Assembly (NCBI GenBank): GCA_964410625.1
Contig: CAYPHY010000009.1
Coordinates: 62,001 to 126,000, forward strand
Source: CAYPHY01 sp964410625
GTDB taxonomy: Bacteria > Chloroflexota > Anaerolineae > Promineifilales > Promineifilaceae
Length of the DNA stretch: 64,000 nucleotides
Direction of reading: 5' to 3'
Shown here: one piece after another, positions 7,918 through 15,700 of the stretch
Layout of the letters: each line of letters begins with the position of its first letter
Position numbering within the stretch: position 1 is the first letter of the stretch
The notes under the pieces: generated by a model
Told to the model about the DNA's origin: nothing
Databases searched by the model: none
Seen by the model: the letters and a program-made list of their open reading frames with translations, nothing else
Position numbers and translations under genes: made by a program

Positions 7918-9060
7918 TCACCCCAGAACGCCAGGGGCTTCAGCTAATCCATAAAGAGCACGGGCGTTCGTACCGAGGATCGCTTCGGCCGCCTTCCATG
8001 CCTCTCCCTCCGCCAAAAAGCCATCGCTGATAAACGAATCCAGCACGCGCCCCAGCCCCCAGCGACCCCACCGCGCCGCCAGCCAAAAAATCTCCGGCAT
8101 GGTGAAGGCGTCGGTGGCGAAGAGGAGTTTGCTGAATGGGGCCATGCCCAATATATCACCGAGCATGGTAGGGATTCCCGTGGTGGCAAAGGGGATAGCC
8201 AGCGATAGATCGAGCCAGACATGGGGATAGATGGAAGCCAGATGCGCGGTTTCGCGATAGAAGGGCCACCCGGCGTGGAGCAGTACCAATGGCGTGTTGG
8301 TGTGCTCAATCAGGTGGCGCAGATGGAGGGGGTTGGCCGTTCGCAAGTCGGCGTCACGGTCGCCGAAGCCGGTGTGGAATTGAACCGGTAATTGCTGCAC
8401 GGCCGCTTGTTCCACTGCCAGCCAGAGCAGATAATCGAGAAGTGGTTTGCTATCCAGCCGCACACGGCCGTCCCGTCGCGCCGCTTCCTTCAGAGGAATA
8501 TAGGCCGCGTCTGCCTCTGACCGCGAAAATTGCTCAATATCCAGTCCCGTCCGGTAGGCGGCAATGCTCTTTAGCGCGACATAGCCATCCGCCCGCGCAC
8601 GGCCGACGGCAGCCACGTAGGAATCAATCAGCGCGGTAAATGATTCCTGTTCAACGATCAGCGATTGGGCCAATGTTTCCAGGCGCAGGATCGGCCGTAC
8701 CGGGCAGGGCAACAACGCACTCATCTCGGCCTGGCCATAGGCTGTCTCCCCCTGATAGCCGTAATCACACAGCACCATACTGATGTTTGCGTCAATAAAC
8801 AAGCGTTGCCCCCACGCCTTGTAGTCCTGTTCAGCCCGCGCGGTCAATATGGCCTCTACTGTTGGCGCACAATCGAGCAGTTCCGCCAACCAGCGGAGCG
8901 CGGAGCGAAAAAAGAGGGTATGGGGAACATGCCGGGCGTGAATTTGCGGGTCGGTTGATTCGGTAAACCATTGCCGGAAAGCGGCAGCCTCGGCCGTCGC
9001 CTCCGGTGGCAACAGCGGATGGGCATGGTGATCAACAATCGCAACCGACGACAAATCCAT
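7918..9060 (-). CDS. Amidohydrolase family protein (Amidohydro_2, FluG N-domain-like)
   Basis: TIM-barrel metallohydrolase of 380 aa. The metal-binding HxH is at the N-terminus (VDHHAHPLL, residues 10-14). Further likely ligands are His in QFHTGFGD, His in LVLLHAGWPF and the catalytic Asp in LLFATDAFTMPE. It lies directly downstream (82 bp, occupied by a repeat hairpin) of a glutamine-synthetase-like gene on the same strand. In fungal FluG and some plant nodulin/GS proteins, these same two domains are fused. By that parallel it may hydrolyse a gamma-glutamylated amine or amide made by its neighbour; the actual substrate is unknown. Confidence 0.82.
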   Translation of the reverse strand: MDLSSVAIVDHHAHPLLPPEATAEAAAFRQWFTESTDPQIHARHVPHTLFFRSALRWLAELLDCAPTVEAILTARAEQDYKAWGQRLFIDANISMVLCDYGYQGETAYGQAEMSALLPCPVRPILRLETLAQSLIVEQESFTALIDSYVAAVGRARADGYVALKSIAAYRTGLDIEQFSRSEADAAYIPLKEAARRDGRVRLDSKPLLDYLLWLAVEQAAVQQLPVQFHTGFGDRDADLRTANPLHLRHLIEHTNTPLVLLHAGWPFYRETAHLASIYPHVWLDLSLAIPFATTGIPTMLGDILGMAPFSKLLFATDAFTMPEIFWLAARWGRWGLGRVLDSFISDGFLAEGEAWKAAEAILGTNARALYGLAEAPGVLG

Positions 9061-9069
9061 ACGTCTTTT

Positions 9070-9135
9070 GCAACGAATTAACGCGAATTTTCGCGGATTA
9101 TACCTGGTTCGCGGAAATTCGCGTTAATTCGTTGC
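9070..9135. repeat. Near-perfect 'gcaacgaattaacgcgaat' hairpin
   Basis: A 21-bp arm starting GCAACGAATTAACGCGAATT is repeated perfectly as its inverse, separated by a 24-nt centre. It fills the gap between the glutamine-synthetase-like gene and the amidohydrolase. A close relative of the same arm is at 55400-55479. Confidence 0.85.
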
Positions 9136-9142
9136 TAAAAAA

Positions 9143-10495
<1,353 letters not shown>

Positions 10496-10618
10496 GGTCT
10501 ATCCCTCTTGATGTGCTAACTATGGCATAGGTATATACCGCTCAGGGTTAAACGGAATAGCAATATCCATGCCGGCTGGCGCGTCATTCATGACTTTTTC
10601 GATTGTATCATACACTTT

Positions 10619-10651
10619 AAAAACGGGGTTTCTTGGAGAAACCCCGTTTTT
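10619..10651. terminator. Bidirectional terminator hairpin
   Basis: A perfect 14-bp stem AAAAACGGGGTTTC / GAAACCCCGTTTTT with a 5-nt loop overlaps the last two bases of the GNAT gene stop. The T-run serves the minus strand (end of the GNAT gene); the A-run makes it symmetrical. A relative with ACGGGGT arms is at 25614-25648. Confidence 0.8.
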
Positions 10652-11195
10652 AACTTTGCCTGGCCTGCCACTCATAATCGAGAATGGCATATTGCAGTAT
10701 GTCCCACCAGCGCCCCTTGTAATACTCTTTCTCGCGCAAGCGTCCCTCCAGTTGCATCCCCACCTTTTCCAGCACCCTGGCCGAGCCGCTGTTGTCGGCG
10801 TTGCATTCAGCCCAGATGCGGTGCAGGCGTAGCTCTTTGAAGCCAAAGGCGATGATGGCCCGCGCGGCCTCGGTGGCATACCCCTTACCCCAATGTTGTG
10901 GCGCAAGCTCGTAGCCAATGTCGGCTTCGGTGGCTTCAACAGCCTCCATCCGAATCCCACAATTGCCGATCAGTTGGTGGTTGTGCCGAAGGGTAATGGC
11001 GAGTTGGAATTTAGTGCGCGGCCGTGCTTGCTGATAGTTCAAAAACATTTGCACAAACGCCTGTACCTCCTTCGCGCTGCGCTCCGTCCACTCATAGTAA
11101 CGCAAATAGCGCGGATCGCGCTGGTAGGCCAGGACATCCGCCCAATCATCCTCCTTAAACTCGCGGAGGATCAGTCGCTCAGTGGTTAGCTGCAT
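10650..11195 (-). CDS. GNAT family N-acetyltransferase, RimJ/RimL-like
   Basis: Acetyl-CoA-dependent N-acetyltransferase of 181 aa. The N-terminal signature TTERLILREFKEDDW is typical of the RimJ/RimL group. The acetyl-CoA loop is HWGKGYATEAARAI (Q/RxxGxA type), followed by RIWAECNADNSGSARVLEKVGM, the conserved beta5-alpha4 region. The substrate may be a protein N-terminus, a ribosomal protein or a small amine; sequence alone does not decide. It starts 6 bp after the alpha/beta hydrolase stop on the same strand, so the two form an operon that ends at a strong terminator. Confidence 0.88.
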   Translation of the reverse strand: MQLTTERLILREFKEDDWADVLAYQRDPRYLRYYEWTERSAKEVQAFVQMFLNYQQARPRTKFQLAITLRHNHQLIGNCGIRMEAVEATEADIGYELAPQHWGKGYATEAARAIIAFGFKELRLHRIWAECNADNSGSARVLEKVGMQLEGRLREKEYYKGRWWDILQYAILDYEWQARQS

Positions 11196-11201
11196 TAAAC
11201 C

Positions 11202-12008
11202 TCACCTGTGGCCGTCAAGAAAGTTTAGCACATAGCCGTTGAATAGATCTGGTTGTTCCATGTTAGGTAGATGCGCTGTCCCGAACATGACCACCTGCTG
11301 CGCTCCGGTGATATGGGATGCGAGATAGTCGGCCGTTGCCTGTATCCGTGGCGTATCAAAATCACCGACAATGACCAACGTCGGCACTTGAATCTCATCC
11401 AGGCGATGGACGGCCGCCGGTTCCAACGGTTGCTCCTCGCCTAACCCTAAACTTTCTGTGGAGAGGGCGATCCGGTTCATATCGCGCACCAACTCGCGCA
11501 CTTGTGGGTCCACTTCGCCCGGCGAACGTTTTGGACCGTCTACCCAGATTTGCAATTCCAGTTCATTGATGCGGTCGAGATCACCCGCTTCGTCGGCCGC
11601 TTCCAACTCTTCCGCCTGGATAGGGGCCGGGCTATCAAAACTAAACCCGCTGAGTGCTGAAGCCACGAGTATAAGAGACTCGACCATCTCTGGGTGTTCG
11701 AGGGTGAAGTCTACGGCCGTTTTGCCCCCCTGTGAGCAACCCACCAGCGTGGCGCGTGGGATGTTCAAGAATTGCAGCAAGCTATACAAATCATCATGGT
11801 GGGAATAGGCCCCTTCGACCATCGCCGTCTTGCCAAAGCCGCGCCGGTCGTAGCGGATGACCCGGTAATACCGCGCCAGCGCATAAAATTGCTCATCCCA
11901 CATGCGGCCGTCGGCAATCCCGGCATGAATTAATACCACAGGCTGCCCTTCCCCGGTGATCTCATAATAAAATCTTGTGCCATTCAACTCGGCAAACGCT
12001 GCTTCCAT
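11202..12008 (-). CDS. Alpha/beta hydrolase
   Basis: Alpha/beta-hydrolase fold protein of 268 aa. The catalytic triad is complete: Ser in the nucleophile elbow VGCSQGGKTA, Asp in VIVGDFDTPRI and His in GTAHLPNMEQP. The oxyanion HxG-type strand is LIHAGIADGRMWDE, and RYDRRGFGKT is the usual strand-4 signature. The cap region is short and acidic. Substrates in this family range from esters to lactones and haloalkanes, so no specific role is assigned. It is the first gene of a short minus-strand operon with the GNAT gene. Confidence 0.88.
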   Translation of the reverse strand: MEAAFAELNGTRFYYEITGEGQPVVLIHAGIADGRMWDEQFYALARYYRVIRYDRRGFGKTAMVEGAYSHHDDLYSLLQFLNIPRATLVGCSQGGKTAVDFTLEHPEMVESLILVASALSGFSFDSPAPIQAEELEAADEAGDLDRINELELQIWVDGPKRSPGEVDPQVRELVRDMNRIALSTESLGLGEEQPLEPAAVHRLDEIQVPTLVIVGDFDTPRIQATADYLASHITGAQQVVMFGTAHLPNMEQPDLFNGYVLNFLDGHR

Positions 12009-12094
12009 AAGGTTCCTTTTCTTAACATGGATCGTTCATCGAAGGTTTAAATGCCAATTCTATATGAACAGGAAGCCAACAACCAGGAAATAAT

Positions 12095-12162
12095 GTAGCG
12101 CGGGTTGCCAACCCGCAAGCTCGCAAGCTCCGGTTTAGGTTAGCAACCCCAAACCGGGCTAC
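12095..12162. repeat. Nested palindromic element
   Basis: The outer GTAGC...GCTAC pair encloses GCGGGTTGCCAACCCGC and an interrupted CCGGTTT...AAACCGG pair. A partial relative (CGCGGGTTGGCAACCTGCG) is at 18559-18577. No ORF is visible in this spacer. Confidence 0.6.
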
Positions 12163-12253
12163 GCTCGTTTGTATCCTCTTCGCCTTTGCCATATAATTCA
12201 TTTGTGAAACGACATTCCACATTATGAACCGCAAGTCGAAAAGATAGTTACTA

Positions 12254-12310
12254 GCAACGAATTACACGAAATTTCGCAGACCTCAGGTCAAAATTCGCGT
12301 TCATTCGCGT
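12254..12310. repeat. 'cacgaa' word-repeat hairpin upstream of kamA
   Basis: GCAACGAATTACACGAAATT faces AATTCGCGTTCATTCGCGT with some mismatches. It lies about 85 bp upstream of the kamA start. Confidence 0.65.
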
Positions 12311-12394
12311 AAGCTTGTGCTGAGCGTAGCGTAGTATTCGATGCAAGAGCCTAAAGACAGAACTAACAGATTTTAGAGATAAGGAGATGTTCCC

Positions 12395-13813
12395 ATGGGT
12401 AGAAATGGCGCAACCCCACTGACCGATAAAGTATATACCCGCGCACCCTATTGGCAGGATGTGCCGGATGAGAAATGGATGGATTGGCGCTGGCAGATGA
12501 GCAACCGGCTCAATTCGGTGGAGGAACTCGGCCGCGTGATCAACCTCACCGAATCGGAGAAGAAGGCGCTCAGCGCACAAGGCTTGTTCCGCGTGGACAT
12601 CACGCCTTACTTCGCCAGCCTGATTGACCCTGATGATCCCCACTGCCCTGTTCGCAAGCAGGTCATCCCCACCGACCGCGAGATGGTCCCGTTCCAGTCG
12701 ATGATGGAGGATTCGCTGGCGGAGGACAAGCATTCGCCGGTCCCGGGGTTGGTGCATCGCTATCCCGACCGGGTGTTGATGCTGGTGACGACGCAGTGTG
12801 CCAGCTATTGCCGCTATTGCACGCGCAGCCGTATTGTTGGCGACCCGACGCAGACCTTTAGCCGCGCGGAGTTTGACGCGCAGATTGATTATATCGAGCG
12901 CACGCCCCAAATCCGTGACGTGTTGTTGTCAGGCGGTGATCCGATGGTGCTGGCTCCGAAGTTGTTGGATATGATCCTCGGCCGTCTGCGGGCTATCCCC
13001 CACATCGAAATCATCCGCATTGGTTCGCGCGTGCCGGTCTTTTTGCCGATGCGCGTGACGGATGAGTTTTGCGAGATGATTTCCAAGTACCATCCCTTCT
13101 GGCTGAATATCCATGTCAACCACCACAAGGAGATCACGCCGGAGCTGGCGGCCGCTTGTGACCGGCTGACTCGCGCAGGCGTGCCGTTGGGCAACCAGAG
13201 CGTGTTGCTGGCGGGGGTCAATGACTCGGTGGCTTTGCAGCGCAAGCTGGTGCATGAGCTGGTGAAGATTCGCGTGCGGCCGTACTATCTCTATCAATGC
13301 GATCTGGTCGAAGGGTCCGGCCATCTGCGGACGACGGTCAGCAAGGGGATTGAGATCATCGAAGGGTTGCGCGGCCATACCTCTGGTTATGCCGTGCCGC
13401 AATATGTGGTGGATGCGCCGGGTGGCGGTGGCAAGATTCCGGTGATGCCGAACTATGTCATCTCGCAAGCGCCGGGCAAGGTTGTTTTGCGCAACTTCGA
13501 GGGCTTCATCACCACCTATAGCGAGCCGTTGGACTATGATCCGTATGAGATCAAGGAGCAAGAGGCATTGGTCGCTCCGCGGCCGGAGCCGGGGCAGGAG
13601 GGGATCCACGGCTTGTTGCAAGGGGAACGGATGTTTATTGAGCCGGAAGGCTTTTCCGACACCCATTCACGCGGTGGCGCGGAACATCGCCTGCGCAGCG
13701 GCGAACTGGCGCAGAAGTGGCAGCCGCTGGGCGTTGGCTCAATTGAAGTGAAGCAGCGGCCAGCGGAGTTGGTGGCGGGGGAAGAGAATGGGCAGGAGGA
13801 GACTGGAGATTAA
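12395..13813 (+). CDS. kamA: Lysine 2,3-aminomutase
   Basis: Radical-SAM and PLP enzyme of 472 aa that interconverts L-lysine and L-beta-lysine. The [4Fe-4S] ligands are in QCASYCRYCTRSRIVG (about residues 135-142, CxxxCxxC). Downstream are LLSGGDPMVLA (SAM-binding GGE-like), the beta-barrel core and PQYVVDAPGGGGKIPVMPNY, a KamA signature near the PLP lysine. A good ribosome site (AAGGAG) precedes ATG 12395. Beta-lysine can serve lysine fermentation or compatible-solute synthesis. No AblB-type acetyltransferase or other fermentation genes are adjacent, so the pathway is open. The last residues (GQEETGD) and stop arise from a GAGATT word repeat. Confidence 0.95.
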   Translation: MGRNGATPLTDKVYTRAPYWQDVPDEKWMDWRWQMSNRLNSVEELGRVINLTESEKKALSAQGLFRVDITPYFASLIDPDDPHCPVRKQVIPTDREMVPFQSMMEDSLAEDKHSPVPGLVHRYPDRVLMLVTTQCASYCRYCTRSRIVGDPTQTFSRAEFDAQIDYIERTPQIRDVLLSGGDPMVLAPKLLDMILGRLRAIPHIEIIRIGSRVPVFLPMRVTDEFCEMISKYHPFWLNIHVNHHKEITPELAAACDRLTRAGVPLGNQSVLLAGVNDSVALQRKLVHELVKIRVRPYYLYQCDLVEGSGHLRTTVSKGIEIIEGLRGHTSGYAVPQYVVDAPGGGGKIPVMPNYVISQAPGKVVLRNFEGFITTYSEPLDYDPYEIKEQEALVAPRPEPGQEGIHGLLQGERMFIEPEGFSDTHSRGGAEHRLRSGELAQKWQPLGVGSIEVKQRPAELVAGEENGQEETGD

Positions 13814-13845
13814 GAGATTGGGAGATTGGGAGATTGAAAGATTGT
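13800..13845. repeat. gagattg word repeat at the kamA 3' end
   Basis: GGAGATT, AGAGATT, GGAGATT, GGAGATT and AGAAAGATT words run in tandem across the kamA stop. This is the single-arm form of the family seen as a hairpin at 542 and inside leuS. Confidence 0.7.
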
Positions 13846-14023
13846 TTTTGACACGAATTGCACGAATGGACACGAAGTTGATGTGGGTTTGGGGTTTTAC
13901 CACGGATTGATACGGATTAGACGGATGAACACGGATTTTATTGTATGGAATCCGTGAAAATCCGTTTCATCCGTAAAAATCCGTGGTCTATTCGTGAAAT
14001 TCGTGTCATTCGTGTCGAAAAAT
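13846..14023. repeat. Nested repeat: 'ccgtg' hairpin inside a 'cacgaat' hairpin
   Basis: Outer arms are GACACGAAT words (13849-13876) and ATTCGTGTC words (13989-14018). Between them at 13899-13986 sits a complete second hairpin of CACGGAT/ATCCGTG words. One family has therefore apparently inserted into the loop of another. The composite ends 14 bp before the IclR start codon. Confidence 0.8.
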
Positions 14024-14036
14024 TTTTCTTGGAACC

Positions 14037-14822
14037 ATGTCGAGTAACGGGAATTTGCCTTATCCGGGGACGCAGGCGGTGCGGCGGGCGATGGCGCTGT
14101 TGAAGGCGTTTGATGATGCTCGGCCGTCGTGGGGCCTATCTGATCTGGCACGTGAGGCGGGGCTGAACAAGACGACTGCCTTCCGCTTGCTCTCTGCGCT
14201 GGAGAGCGAGGGGATGGTGGCCCGCGGCCAGGATGGGGAGAGCTATGTCTTGGGGCCGGAGTTGATCGTGATGGGCGGCCGTGCCTTGCGGGCGAATAAT
14301 CTGCGGGCGGTGGCGCGGCCGTATCTGGAAGCGCTGGCGGAGCAGACGGGGGAGACGGCTTCGCTGGAAGTACGTGCCGGGCGGGAGGTGCTGGTGGCGG
14401 ATGAGGTGATGGGGGAGTACTTGATGAGTGGCGTGCAGACGATTGGCAGCCGCTGGCCGCTTCATGCCACTTCGACCGGACTGGCGATCCTGGCCTTTAT
14501 GCCGCAGGAGGAGCGGGAGGGGTTGGTGGAGCAGCCGCTGGCGGCCGTGACCCCGCACACGATCACCGATCCGCTACAGCTATGCCAGGAGCTAGAGGCG
14601 ATCTGTCGCCGGGGGTATGCGGTGGCGGATGAGGGGTTGGAGATTGGGCTGGTGGCCATTGGCGCACCGCTGCATAACCATGATGGCGCGGTCACGGCGG
14701 CGATCAGCATCGCCGGGCCGAAGTTGCGGTTGAATCCTACCCGCGTCGCCGAGATTGGGGGGATGGTGCGGGCGGCGGCAGAGGAGATTTCAGGACGGTT
14801 GGGGTACCGGCCGAGGGGATAG
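14037..14822 (+). CDS. IclR family transcriptional regulator
   Basis: Regulator of 261 aa. The N-terminal winged HTH (residues 10-70) shows AVRRAMALLKAFDD and the recognition segment LSDLAREAGLNKTTAFRLLS. The C-terminal IclR effector domain includes RPYLEALAEQTGETASLEVR, WPLHATSTGLAILA (effector pocket) and RRGYAVADEGLEIGLVAIGAP. IclR proteins bind small carbon metabolites and control adjacent or distant catabolic genes. The upstream neighbour is kamA on the same strand, 220 bp away across a nested repeat; regulation of kamA is possible but unproven. The ATG at 14037 follows no clear ribosome site. Confidence 0.92.
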   Translation: MSSNGNLPYPGTQAVRRAMALLKAFDDARPSWGLSDLAREAGLNKTTAFRLLSALESEGMVARGQDGESYVLGPELIVMGGRALRANNLRAVARPYLEALAEQTGETASLEVRAGREVLVADEVMGEYLMSGVQTIGSRWPLHATSTGLAILAFMPQEEREGLVEQPLAAVTPHTITDPLQLCQELEAICRRGYAVADEGLEIGLVAIGAPLHNHDGAVTAAISIAGPKLRLNPTRVAEIGGMVRAAAEEISGRLGYRPRG

Positions 14823-14833
14823 CCGCTTGGTGC

Positions 14834-15085
14834 TCAGTGGTGCACCGGCTCCAGACTGACCGGCGTGATGGTCGCGGTACAGCGCTTGAAGCCAGGGAGC
14901 AAGAATTGTTGAATCGCCTGCCACTCATCAGCTTCGACGATGTAGAATATTTTGTGTTCGGCATTGGCCCCGTAGCGGCCGAGTAATTTGATACCGGGTA
15001 CTGTCGGATCGAACAACGAATTTGATCCACCCTCCCCAAGGGGGCATGTTTCCGGGGTGTGGACTTGCGTGATGTGGAATAACAT
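14834..15085 (-). CDS. Small DUF3303-like domain protein
   Basis: Protein of 83 aa resembling the DUF3303 ferredoxin-like family: N-terminal MLFHITQVHTPE, central GRYGANAEHKIFYIVEADE and a C-terminal beta strand ITPVSLEPV. Members are small dimeric alpha/beta barrels of unknown function. The start at 15085 is set by a GAGGAGA ribosome site 5 nt upstream; a longer frame to 15124 would have no such site and reads through a repeat. It is convergent with the IclR gene. An insertion of about 15 residues (CPLGEGGSNSLFDPTV) near residue 10-25 is unusual for the family. Confidence 0.65.
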   Translation of the reverse strand: MLFHITQVHTPETCPLGEGGSNSLFDPTVPGIKLLGRYGANAEHKIFYIVEADEWQAIQQFLLPGFKRCTATITPVSLEPVHH

Positions 15086-15124
15086 GTTTTGTCTCCTCAG
15101 AGTTACGCAGATGACGCAGATCAA

Positions 15125-15311
15125 ACGCTGATTACGCGGATTTCATTTGTAGTGACGGCCGCTGTCCATTGTGACTCCCTTGCTAGTGGAACTGACAAAA
15201 GCGGCGCATTCACCGTGTGCGCTAGTATAGCGTGTGTTCCCGGCATATCAATGGTATGGATGTGAAGATTGTGGGAAGGGGTGAGGAAGATTTGGGGTTG
15301 GAGTATCGTTC
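15125..15311. other. Intergenic, no feature recognised
   Basis: A short GCAGATGACGCAGATC/GATTACGCGGATT word repeat lies just left of this stretch. Otherwise I see no ORF, terminator or clear promoter. Confidence 0.4.
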
Positions 15312-15524
15312 TTATTCTGCTGTTGGCCGGTCTTTCTTTATTTCGGCAATAATTTCGTCGAGGGTGAGACGGCCGAAGCGTTGCTCCCGTTCTTCGGTGT
15401 AGTTGCCGTAACCTGTGGTGTATTGGTTGAGGAAGCGTAGTGTATTGACAATGCCCATTTCACGCAGCAAAAGCCTTATGGCCTCTTGAGTTATTTCGGT
15501 CAATGGTCTTGGTTCGGCTATCAT
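15312..15524 (-). CDS. Small hypothetical protein, 70 aa
   Basis: Mostly helical protein (LTEITQEAIRLLLREMGIVN) followed by an aromatic segment (RFLNQYTTGYGNYTEERE) and an acidic/basic tail. Its size and composition resemble uncharacterised small proteins found beside mobile or toxin-like genes in cyanobacteria and Chloroflexota, but I cannot name a family. Its ATG overlaps by 4 nt (ATGA) the stop of an upstream reading frame that has no start codon (15521-15700). This suggests the pair was once translationally coupled and the upstream partner is now broken. Confidence 0.55.
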   Translation of the reverse strand: MIAEPRPLTEITQEAIRLLLREMGIVNTLRFLNQYTTGYGNYTEEREQRFGRLTLDEIIAEIKKDRPTAE

Positions 15525-15700
15525 GGTTCTAGTTCGTCAATCCGTTCAACAGGTGTGACAACATGAATCTTTAAACTGGTGACAACTTTGCCCGATATAG
15601 CAGCATGAATGTCTAGTAATGTCCTGTTTTGTCTAGTGTTTGAAAATAGGAGCTGGAATAAGAGACCGGTTAGTGTTACTGCAACAAGGTAACCATGTCG
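15521..15700 (-). pseudogene. C-terminal remnant of an upstream partner ORF
   Basis: Reading back from a TGA that overlaps the next ATG, an open frame ends in SGKVVTSLKIHVVTPVERID plus a few residues. That segment looks like genuine protein, with alternating beta-strand hydrophobics. No ATG, GTG or TTG occurs in frame before it runs into the 3' end of the TPR gene in another frame. I interpret it as the residue of a gene whose 5' part was replaced. Confidence 0.35.

Noticed and set aside
10520..10591. 23-aa minus-strand ORF (starts MNDAPAGMDIAIPF) between the GNAT terminator and the GS-like gene
   Set aside because: The residues look natural, but there is no ribosome site and no family; it may be leader or promoter region of the GS-like gene. 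Not strong enough to list.
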